13,407 bases of DNA. Source: a bacterium. Its GTDB lineage: Bacteria; Bacteroidota; Ignavibacteria; Kapaibacteriales; UBA2268. Position 1 is the stretch's first letter. Every line of letters starts with the position of its first letter. The stretch is from NCBI GenBank assembly GCA_024710535.1, contig JANJUO010000263.1, forward strand, positions 1 through 13,407, in the 5' to 3' direction. Made by a program: the position numbers and the translations under genes. The notes beneath the pieces were generated by a model. It saw nothing but the letters and a program-made list of their open reading frames with translations, searched no databases and was not told the DNA's origin. This document shows, in pieces, positions 1-7,200 of the stretch.

Positions 1-26
1 CGTAGGTTCGAGTCCTACCGTCCCAG
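1..26 (+). tRNA. tRNA 3' end (probably tRNA-Gln), partial
   Basis: Only the T arm and 3' acceptor strand are inside the window. A perfect 5-bp T stem (GTAGG at 2-6 with CCTAC at 14-18) encloses the loop TTCGAGT, followed by the acceptor half CGTCCCA (19-25) and discriminator G26. The next bases are CTT, so CCA is not encoded and must be added after transcription. A72 (implying a weak U1-A72 pair) with G73 is the classic tRNA-Gln combination, and tRNA-Gln upstream of prs is, from memory, a familiar arrangement in Bacteroidota/Chlorobiota. The anticodon is outside the window, so the amino acid is inferred. A run of six T (28-33) directly after the tRNA could help end its transcript. Confidence 0.8.
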
Positions 27-55
27 CTTTTTTATAGGAAACTACGGCGAAAAAA

Positions 56-994
56 ATGCATGACTTTAAGGTGGCTTCAGGTAGGTCCAACGTACCACTC
101 GCAAAGAAAGTAGCGGGTCATTTAGGTATTGAACTTTCTGAAACCACTATACGTAATTTTAGCGACGGTGAGTTATGGGTTAAATTCGAAGACAATGTTC
201 GTGGTGTGGATTTGTTTATTGTTCAATCTACATTTGCACCAACGGATAATGTATTTGAGTTATTGATGCTTATCGATGCGGCAAAACGTGCTTCTGCAAA
301 GCGCGTTACTGCTGTTATACCCTATTTTGGATATGCGAGGCAAGACCGAAAGGACCAGCCCCGTGTTTCTGTTACTGCCAAGTTGTTTGCTAATTTAATT
401 ACGAGAGCCGGAGCTGACCGTATCATTACAATTGACCTGCATTCTTCTCAGATACAGGGATTTTTTGATATTCCGTTAGACCATCTTTACGCTTCACCCG
501 TACTTATTAGGGCTGTCAGAAAATTAGGGCTTTCTAATTTTGCTGTTGCGGCGCCTGATGTAGGCGGAGTGAAAACTGCCAGATCTTATTCAAAGAAGAT
601 TGGTGGAGATCTTGTTCTTGTCGATAAAAGACGACCCGAACATAATGTAGCGGAAATTATGCACATAATCGGAAATGTTGAATCAAAAAATGTACTGATT
701 GTTGATGATATGATTGATACAGGCACCACTTTTGTTAAGTGTGCCGAAGCTCTGAAAGATAAAGGTGCATTGGATATTTTCGGTATTACAGTTCATCCTG
801 TTCTGTCTGGTACTGCTTTAGAAAAAATTGAAGCGTGTGCGGCAGTGGATAAATTATATGTAACCGATACTATCCCGCTCAAAAGAGAAAGCGATAAAAT
901 TGAAATTGTTTCAGTTTCGGAATTGCTTGCTGAAGCAATTATCCGTACTCACGACAACCGTTCAATAAGTTCGCTTTTCGAAATAGAAAGATGA
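56..994 (+). CDS. prs: Ribose-phosphate pyrophosphokinase (PRPP synthetase)
   Basis: Cytosolic enzyme that transfers pyrophosphate from ATP to ribose 5-phosphate, giving PRPP for purine, pyrimidine, histidine, tryptophan and NAD synthesis. At 312 residues it has the normal length for class I enzymes and is complete. Visible signatures are SDGE (36-39), the ATP-site stretch RQDRKDQPR (95-103), the DLHS motif (127-130), the flexible-loop Lys/Arg in DKRRPEHN (190-197), and the PRPP-binding loop VDDMIDTGTT (216-225). The C-terminal stretch around ELLAEAI and SISSLF is typical of the family. The ATG at 56 is preceded by AAAAAA and no clear Shine-Dalgarno; the family N-terminus (residue 5 onward, KVASG) fits this start. 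It lies 29 bases after a tRNA and 31 bases before rplY, probably co-transcribed with the latter. Confidence 0.97.
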   Translation: MHDFKVASGRSNVPLAKKVAGHLGIELSETTIRNFSDGELWVKFEDNVRGVDLFIVQSTFAPTDNVFELLMLIDAAKRASAKRVTAVIPYFGYARQDRKDQPRVSVTAKLFANLITRAGADRIITIDLHSSQIQGFFDIPLDHLYASPVLIRAVRKLGLSNFAVAAPDVGGVKTARSYSKKIGGDLVLVDKRRPEHNVAEIMHIIGNVESKNVLIVDDMIDTGTTFVKCAEALKDKGALDIFGITVHPVLSGTALEKIEACAAVDKLYVTDTIPLKRESDKIEIVSVSELLAEAIIRTHDNRSISSLFEIER

Positions 995-1011
995 TAAATT
1001 TATATAAATAT

Positions 1012-1017
1012 AAAAGG
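1012..1017 (+). promoter_or_regulatory. Ribosome binding site of rplY
   Basis: AAAAGG lies eight bases before the ATG at 1026. It is a weak SD-like element, but it stands out because most other starts in this window have no purine-rich site at a useful distance. Confidence 0.4.
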
Positions 1018-1025
1018 TTATTAAA

Positions 1026-1634
1026 ATGCAAGAAATCATTCTAAAAGCGAAACTTAGACAGACCGGCAAAACGGCTTCTGGTCTCGTGAGAAATGAAGGT
1101 ATGGTACCCGGTGTGTATTATGCCAAAGGCGAGCAGAACATTAGCATAAAAGCGCATCCGCTTTCATTGCGTCCGATTGTTTACACAGCTCATACACGTA
1201 TTGTTAGTTTGGAAATAGAAGAAACTAAAGAATCTCACAAATGTATTCTTAAAGATACTTCTTTCGATCCTGTAAGTGATAAATTAATTCATTTTGATCT
1301 TCAAGGTATTCAAGAAGGTGAAAAACTTACTGTTGAATTACCATTTAAATTTGTTGGACAGCCAGCTGGCGTTCGTGCCGGTGGCAAGATGATGACGCAA
1401 GTTCATAAAATTAAAGTTAAATGTTTCCCAAGCGATATTATCGAATTTTTCGAAGTAAATGTTGCAGATTTGAATATGGGTCAAAGTGTTGCTCTTAAAG
1501 ATTTGGATTTAACAAAATACGAATACGAGCAATCATCTGAAACAGTTATTTTAACTGTTACTAAACCACGCGGTATGGTGACAGCAACTACAGATGCTCC
1601 AGCCGGAAAAGCTGGTGGTAAGGGCAAGAAGTAA
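1026..1634 (+). CDS. rplY: 50S ribosomal protein L25 / general stress protein Ctc
   Basis: Binds 5S rRNA in the central protuberance of the large ribosomal subunit. This is the long, two-domain CTC/TL5 form (202 residues, versus about 94 in E. coli): an N-terminal L25 beta-barrel (about 1-93, ending in the conserved HFDLQ at 89-93) and a C-terminal TL5-type beta domain (about 98-182) with the usual glycine-rich GQPAGVRAGG turn (111-120) and VKCFP (131-135). The last 15 residues are a flexible Gly/Ala/Lys tail, as is common for ribosomal proteins. The prs–rplY pairing is a standard bacterial arrangement; pth, which frequently follows, is absent, and a terminator comes 17 bases after the stop instead. 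Confidence 0.95.
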   Translation: MQEIILKAKLRQTGKTASGLVRNEGMVPGVYYAKGEQNISIKAHPLSLRPIVYTAHTRIVSLEIEETKESHKCILKDTSFDPVSDKLIHFDLQGIQEGEKLTVELPFKFVGQPAGVRAGGKMMTQVHKIKVKCFPSDIIEFFEVNVADLNMGQSVALKDLDLTKYEYEQSSETVILTVTKPRGMVTATTDAPAGKAGGKGKK

Positions 1635-1651
1635 TTCTGTTGAAAATTTTG

Positions 1652-1680
1652 AAAAAGGAGCATTTATGCTCCTTTTTTTT
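1652..1680. terminator. Bidirectional rho-independent terminator between rplY and the yihY operon
   Basis: Inverted repeat GGAGCA (1657-1662) / TGCTCC (1667-1672) with loop TTTA, extended by A5 on the left and T8 on the right. On the plus strand it ends the prs–rplY transcript with a run of eight T. On the minus strand the A5 becomes a T tract, so it can also end transcription from the convergent yihY-family gene whose stop is 26 bases away. Confidence 0.9.
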
Positions 1681-1705
1681 GATTATATATCCTAATATAA
1701 TATCT

Positions 1706-2578
1706 TTATCCCATCTTTTTTTTAGATAAATCTATTTTCTTTTCAAATATATAATTACTGATTTCCGCCGAAAGAAGAATTATAAGTGAGGAGTAGTAAA
1801 TCCAAACTGCTAATGACATTACAATTGCATAAACTCCATAAAATTTTCCATAATCTGCAATAGAAGAAATGTAAATGGCAAATAAAAATCTCGCAATTTC
1901 TATCATCACTGTGCTTATTAGTGTGCTTGTTAGAACTATTTTAATAGGTAGTTTTTTGTTTGGAAGAAAGCGATAAATGAAGAAAAATAATACAAATGCT
2001 GATAATACTGTTGCACCAAAAAGTATAAATTCAGTAAAATATGATTCGATGTTGTCTGGCAAAATGCTTTTTGCAAGTTCTACTATAATAGTTAATAACG
2101 GAATAATGTATGAATATAAAAGAACCAAAACCGTAAAGAAAATTGTCAATAGAATATCTTTGATTATATAAATTAGAAAAAATTTTGTGCCCTGAATATT
2201 AAATATTGTATTCAGCGCCGCACGAATCGAACTTACAAGTAATGATGATACCCAAATCAAACCAAAAACTCCAATCCAACCACTAAGATAGCTGTTATCC
2301 ATAACTGTTCGTACTTCTTCAAGTACTGTATTGATAAATTCAAAGTTTGCGGCAGTTGCGGGCAGCAAATCTTCAAGTAGGGAACTCAAATAAATCACAA
2401 CATCCGAGACATTAAAAATTATCCCAACTATATAAACCGCCAAGAGTAGTAGTGGCATCAAGTAAATTAAAATATTGAATGCAATGCCGGAGGCAAGAAG
2501 GAAAACAGTATGATCGTCTGCGCGGTTATATACGGCAATAGTATGGTCCCAAAATGTTTTGATTTTATTTTTAATCAT
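1706..2578 (-). CDS. yihY: YihY/BrkB family integral membrane protein
   Basis: Polytopic inner-membrane protein of the YihY/BrkB (UPF0761) family; some members were once mislabelled RNase BN. The biochemical role is not established. The 290 residues show about six hydrophobic segments (roughly 26-55, 100-118, 134-166, 184-203, 212-238, 246-272). Family landmarks are ASGIAFN followed by LMPLLL (29-46), SSIRAALNTIF (116-126), FIYRFLPNKK (200-209) and the C-terminal YGxFYGVYAIV ... LLSAEIS (243-273). The N- and C-termini are Lys-rich and probably cytoplasmic. It is the last gene of a three-gene minus-strand operon, starting six bases after the stop of the glutaminyl cyclase gene with no visible SD, so translation may depend on the upstream gene. 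Confidence 0.9.
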   Translation of the reverse strand: MIKNKIKTFWDHTIAVYNRADDHTVFLLASGIAFNILIYLMPLLLLAVYIVGIIFNVSDVVIYLSSLLEDLLPATAANFEFINTVLEEVRTVMDNSYLSGWIGVFGLIWVSSLLVSSIRAALNTIFNIQGTKFFLIYIIKDILLTIFFTVLVLLYSYIIPLLTIIVELAKSILPDNIESYFTEFILFGATVLSAFVLFFFIYRFLPNKKLPIKIVLTSTLISTVMIEIARFLFAIYISSIADYGKFYGVYAIVMSLAVWIYYSSLIILLSAEISNYIFEKKIDLSKKKMG

Positions 2579-2584
2579 AATATA

Positions 2585-3430
2585 TTATTGCTCTAATACT
2601 TCAACTGTGAAAATTTTGTTCCAATTTTTTCCGGTTAACCAAATTATATTATTAGTAGAGTCGTAAGCAATTCCATTAAGAACCTCTGCTGATGGATTAT
2701 TTTGAAGACTTGCCCTGAGAATTGAGCAGTCGATATATCCCAAAATATTGCCCGACTCGGGATTTATTCTAACAATAATATCTGCCATATAAATATTTGC
2801 CCAAAGTTCTCCATTTATAAATTCCATTTCATTCAAATTGCTTATAGAGCGGGAATTATCCAAGATTGATAGAGTTTTTTCAATTTTAAAATTTGCGGGA
2901 TTGATTATTTTTAGAAAATTAGTGCCATCGCTCATATAGAGAGAATTTTTATATTCAGAAAGTCCCCAGCCCTCGCCCTGATAATTGAATTTTGATAATT
3001 GCTTAAGTGTTTTCAAATCATAGACAAAACAAGTTAACTCCTGCCAAGTCAACATATATATTTTATCATTCACAATTGCAATTCCTTCAGCAAAAAAAGC
3101 AGATGGAATGCTCACTTTTTGAATAATTTTTCCAGTTTTTGGGTCAATTTTTCTTAGAGTTGATTCGCCATATTGCCCGGTGCTTTCGTAGATAAAGCCA
3201 TTATGATAAACAAGTCCTTGTGTATATGCCTCATCATCATGCGGAATGGATCCGGTGATTTTTGCATAATATTTCTTTGCAATCGGGGTAGTATTTTCCA
3301 CTTTAGCTTCCGTAGTAATATTTGATGGTTCTTTTTGATAATTTTTATCGTTTGCCGAACAGCTCAAACAAAACATAATTGAACAAAGTATTATGATATT
3401 CTTGGTAATTGAGTAAATTTCAGTTAACAT
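2585..3430 (-). CDS. Glutaminyl-peptide cyclotransferase (plant/bacterial type I), lipoprotein
   Basis: Converts N-terminal glutamine of proteins to pyroglutamate, releasing ammonia. The family folds as a five-bladed beta-propeller. Conserved blocks are FPHD-like IPHDDEAYTQGLVYH (62-76), the ESTGQYG block (82-88), EGWGL (153-157), the NLNEMEFI block (198-205) and EVLNGIAYD...LTGKNW (249-270). Residues 1-24 form a short hydrophobic leader ending at Cys24 (preceding residues CLS, a degenerate lipobox), followed by a polar linker (25-55), so a membrane-anchored periplasmic enzyme is likely. It starts 16 bases after rfaE2 and is separated from yihY by six bases. Unlike the M28-type glutaminyl cyclase described in oral Bacteroidetes, this is the propeller type. 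Family call is secure; lipidation is inferred. Confidence 0.92.
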   Translation of the reverse strand: MLTEIYSITKNIIILCSIMFCLSCSANDKNYQKEPSNITTEAKVENTTPIAKKYYAKITGSIPHDDEAYTQGLVYHNGFIYESTGQYGESTLRKIDPKTGKIIQKVSIPSAFFAEGIAIVNDKIYMLTWQELTCFVYDLKTLKQLSKFNYQGEGWGLSEYKNSLYMSDGTNFLKIINPANFKIEKTLSILDNSRSISNLNEMEFINGELWANIYMADIIVRINPESGNILGYIDCSILRASLQNNPSAEVLNGIAYDSTNNIIWLTGKNWNKIFTVEVLEQ

Positions 3431-3446
3431 TTTTCAATTCCGGCTA

Positions 3447-3908
3447 TTAATTTTTCATTTTATTAATAATATTTGTGGTTGATTTTCCCTCCACAAAAGA
3501 AATTGTAATAATTGAACCGCCATTATTCCGAACCACATCTGCCCCAACAATGTCATCAATCTGATAGTCGCCACCTTTAACAAGTATGTCCGGTAATAGG
3601 GAAGAAATCAGATTAAGCGGAGTATCATCTTCAAAATAAACAACATAATCCACTGATTTCAATGCAGATAGAACAACTGCCCTATCATTTTGTGAATTAA
3701 TTGGTCGGGAATTTCCTTTTAATCTTCTTACAGAATCATCAGAATTGAGCCCTATTACAAGAATATCGCCCATTTTTTTTGCTTCATTTAGATAATAAAC
3801 ATGACCGGAATGAATAATATCGAAGCAACCGTTAGTAAACACGATTTTCTTATTTTGAGATTTTGCTTCTATGAGCAAATTTTTGAGAATTTCAACAGAA
3901 ATCAGCAT
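3447..3908 (-). CDS. rfaE2: D-glycero-beta-D-manno-heptose 1-phosphate adenylyltransferase
   Basis: Nucleotidyltransferase that joins heptose 1-phosphate to AMP from ATP, giving ADP-heptose for the LPS inner core. At 153 residues it corresponds to the C-terminal domain of the fused E. coli HldE, here stand-alone. Motifs: TNGCFDIIHSGH (25-36), containing the HxGH nucleotide-binding signature (33-36); RRLKGNSRP (61-69); LVKGGDY (109-115); GKSTTNII (141-148). The match to the HldE C-terminal half is close along the whole length. The kinase partner (rfaE1) is not in this window. ATG at 3908 has no SD. First gene of the minus-strand operon with the glutaminyl cyclase and YihY genes; a candidate promoter lies about 70 bases upstream. 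Confidence 0.94.
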   Translation of the reverse strand: MLISVEILKNLLIEAKSQNKKIVFTNGCFDIIHSGHVYYLNEAKKMGDILVIGLNSDDSVRRLKGNSRPINSQNDRAVVLSALKSVDYVVYFEDDTPLNLISSLLPDILVKGGDYQIDDIVGADVVRNNGGSIITISFVEGKSTTNIINKMKN

Positions 3909-4284
3909 ATAATTTTTAGTTTTATTTTATGATCAATTTAGAATTTTCAACAAAAATGTATGACTTCTTTTTAAAATTACAAATTTAAGAATAATAGCAA
4001 TACCCTCAAACAATTATCAAAACTAAACGCATTTTGTATGTTTTTTAAAATAAGTTTTAGCCGATTTGTAATTCATTTGATTTCATTGTTGAAAAAATAG
4101 TGATTAATTCTGATTACTAATATTTTCAAAATGATTATTCAATAATTTCCAGTTAGGGATTAAATATTGTAATAAAGAAATCCCCAGAAAGTCAATATCT
4201 TCCGATATTTCAATATCAATTTTTTTCTACAATCGACAAATCAAAAGCGACAATTTCAACAACCGAATTTAATCACTATGATAT
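3909..4284. other. Gene-free intergenic region between rfaE2 and the subtilisin gene
   Basis: A 376-base very AT-rich stretch with no credible ORF; the longest candidates are under 20 codons. It contains a Bacteroidetes-type promoter candidate for the rfaE2 operon (3980-4010), and two short overlapping inverted repeats (AATATC 4194-4199, GATATT 4204-4209, AATATC 4212-4217). There is also a weak repeat GGGATT/AATCCC near 4156-4183. No strong rho-independent terminator for the subtilisin gene is visible on the minus strand. Confidence 0.7.
3980..4010 (-). promoter_or_regulatory. Candidate Bacteroidetes-type promoter of the rfaE2 operon
   Basis: Read on the minus strand, TTTG (4010-4007) is followed after exactly 19 bases by TAAATTTG (3987-3980). 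This matches the TTTG–N19-21–TAnnTTTG pattern known from Bacteroides, and would start transcription roughly 65-70 bases before the rfaE2 ATG. In so AT-rich a region chance matches occur, so this is a candidate only. Confidence 0.4.
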
Positions 4285-7200
4285 TTATGGCAACACAGCA
4301 AATTTCTTTGATACTGGCAAAATTCTTGTGCCATCAGCACGGTAGCCAGTAACTTCATACATATATATTCCTGTTTTTAATTTGTTTCCATTGTAATCCA
4401 ATCCATTCCATTCGGCACCACCATTGCCATCATTTTCGGTGATTTCTGCTAATTTATTTCCATTTAAATCCATTATTGAAATTATTGCTTTTTGAGATAA
4501 ATTAGAAAATCTAACTGCTTCCATTTCATTATATTTCAATGGATTGGGCGACATATAAACATCATCTAACTGCGACATTGCAAGAGTAAAGCCAATTGTT
4601 GCCCCTGCACCTTTCGTGATTGGTTTGCCTGATTCGGAGAAAAGATTTTTGGCTGTGATTGTGTAGTTATAACCACGAGCCCCACGAATTTTCAATTCAT
4701 CGGTAATAAACATAACAACGCCACGCTTATCGAATTCATCAATATCAATCGAAAGCACTTCTCCGTAAGGTGCCATTGAATAATTGTTTAAAACTTCTGC
4801 ACTTGCTTTATCAAGAGATTCCGAAAACCAAATTTTTATTAATGAAGTAGAAAACATTTCGAGTTTTGTGATGTAGATTTCATCTTGCTTTTCAACTTTT
4901 TTATAGTTGAATTTCAAAGTTTGTTCCGATGTTGGATTTCTATAAAAATCACGAAATGATTTAGCATTTAAATTATACTCTTTTGATTCGAAATTCTGAA
5001 AATCAAATGTTAAAAGTAAGGTTGAATCGCTCATTTTGTTTGAATGTGTTGCAAAAATCTCCCCCATTTCTGATGAAATTGTGAAATTTTTCGGGTCAAT
5101 CACTTTGTCCGGCAATTTACCATTATATTTTGCAATTAATTGACTATCGCCTGATTGAGTTAATTCAGTAATTTTAATTGGTGCATTTGCATATACGGTT
5201 ACAATTTCCGTAAAATCGCTTAATTGCGGCTCCATCTTTGAATTGAAAGATTTAATTACAAAATCATAGAAATTCCCTTTAGTTAAGCCACTAAAATTCA
5301 CAAAATTATTCTTAGTTGAAGAAATATAATTTGCAGTATTATTTTTCAAATCAACGCTGTATAGATAATACTCTTCAGCATCATTCATAGCACTCCAATT
5401 CAAAGTACAAGTGGTATCGCTCAAAGCCCAGCCATCAAAATCATTCGGAACAGCCGGACCATTAAAAGATTTATCAAATTCAAAAAATGAAGTATTATTG
5501 AATGTTGAAATGCCAATTTCATTAATTCCATTTCCGTCAAAATCTTCAATAATTACGCTATTGGATAAAGTAGATGGATAATACCAGAAATTATCCAATT
5601 TTTTTGTTTGATTATTCCATTTCAAAGCATATAAATTCGGAAATGTTGAGATTATTATTTCATCTCCGGGTTTGTTGTCGATATTTCCTTTGCTCAAACC
5701 ATTGCGAAATCCCCAGCCCTGTTTGGTAAATCCAGCACGCACACCCCAAATATGATCTTTATAGATTTCTTCATAAATATCATTTTCTTTGTGTTTGATA
5801 ATTCTTATTGTCCAAATTGATTCGCTTTGTGAATTTGCATTAAATAACTCTTTGCTTCCATAATTAATTTGGATAATTTCCTGCTTGCCATCGCCATCAA
5901 TATCTATATTTTCAAGCATTTGTGTGCTTTGCGAAATTATTGTAGAATCAACAAATTGCAAATTGAATTTATTATCATGGTATTTAAAAATGAATATTTG
6001 ACCGGCTTCATTCGAAAAAGCAAGTTCATAAATGCCGTCATTATCCAAATCATCAATTACGCACGACTTAGATAAATCTCTATATTTGAAATCTTCGGGA
6101 ATTTTTGCCGTTGCGATAGAATCGTATTTGCCATTTTTGAATGAATAAACAAAATAACTACGCTCAGCAGGGTCATTCCTATATGCAATTATATCCGGCT
6201 TTCCATCGCGATCAATGTCAAAAAATTTATCTGCCCAAAATGATTTGGTATTTGGACTTTCGAAAATTGGCTTATCGAAAAGTCTGGTGGTTTCTTTATT
6301 GTATTGATAAATCGCAGTTTTATAGCCGCCCATCAAAAGAACTTCAGCAATGCCATCTCCATTCGAATCGCCATAGCCAACCGGCAACAAGCCATTCACC
6401 AAAGAATCCACCAAAGTAAAGCCATTTTTATCGAATTCAAGAGCAAGTGTTTTGCCAAATGATAGATTTGTCAAGTCGTTAACCACAATTGATTTTTTCT
6501 TGTTGGCAAACAAATCTGCTGATTGATTATGCAGATATGCTCTGCCAAAGTTGTATGATTTACGCAGAAAATTTGCATTGTGATAATTGTCCGGTTGTCT
6601 TGTAAATTCAAATTCTTTTTTAATTGTGTCATTAATATTATTTGTGAAATATGCAACAGCTGAATAAGTAACTCCAGAAGGAACAATATCATCAATAATG
6701 ATTATAGAATTATTGCTTTGGCTTTCGATTTGTGATAAATATTGATACTTTTCCGAACTTCCTTTTGGCTTGAATCCAATTGTTAATTTAGATTTCATAG
6801 TTGTTACGCCAGCAACCAAAACAATACGTTTATTATTAAATATCGGATTTAAAACCCTAAATTCATTTAAGGCAAATCTGCTTGAAGAATCAATATTTAC
6901 AATAGTATTTTTTTCTAAGAATTTGCCATTTGTTAGATAAATTACCGATTTAATTACAAAATTTCCAAGCAAATTAATAGTGTCGCTAAGAAAAGCACTT
7001 TTGGGAATATTATAAATTGTATCATTCACAATCTGATTTTTTCCGGCTGGGAATTTCTTTTCAATTCCAGTGTTTATATGCTTGACTACAATCGCCAAAC
7101 TATCAAAAAGCGGATTGGTAATTGTTCCAATTAAATTAATTGTATTGAATTTATCTATATAAAAAATTTGTTCATTTTTTGGGTAAATGATATTTGTTTC

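Noticed and set aside
1481..1663. Minus-strand ORF of 60 codons over the end of rplY
   Set aside because: It is antisense to the conserved C-terminus of L25 and overlaps the terminator; a shadow of the real gene.
4023..4076. A 17-codon minus-strand ORF upstream of the rfaE2 operon, considered as a leader peptide
   Set aside because: It lies upstream of the candidate promoter, has no SD and no regulatory codon run; consistent with chance.
4156..4183. GGGATT/AATCCC inverted repeat as the subtilisin terminator
   Set aside because: Six-base stem with a loop of over 15 bases and no following T tract on the minus strand.
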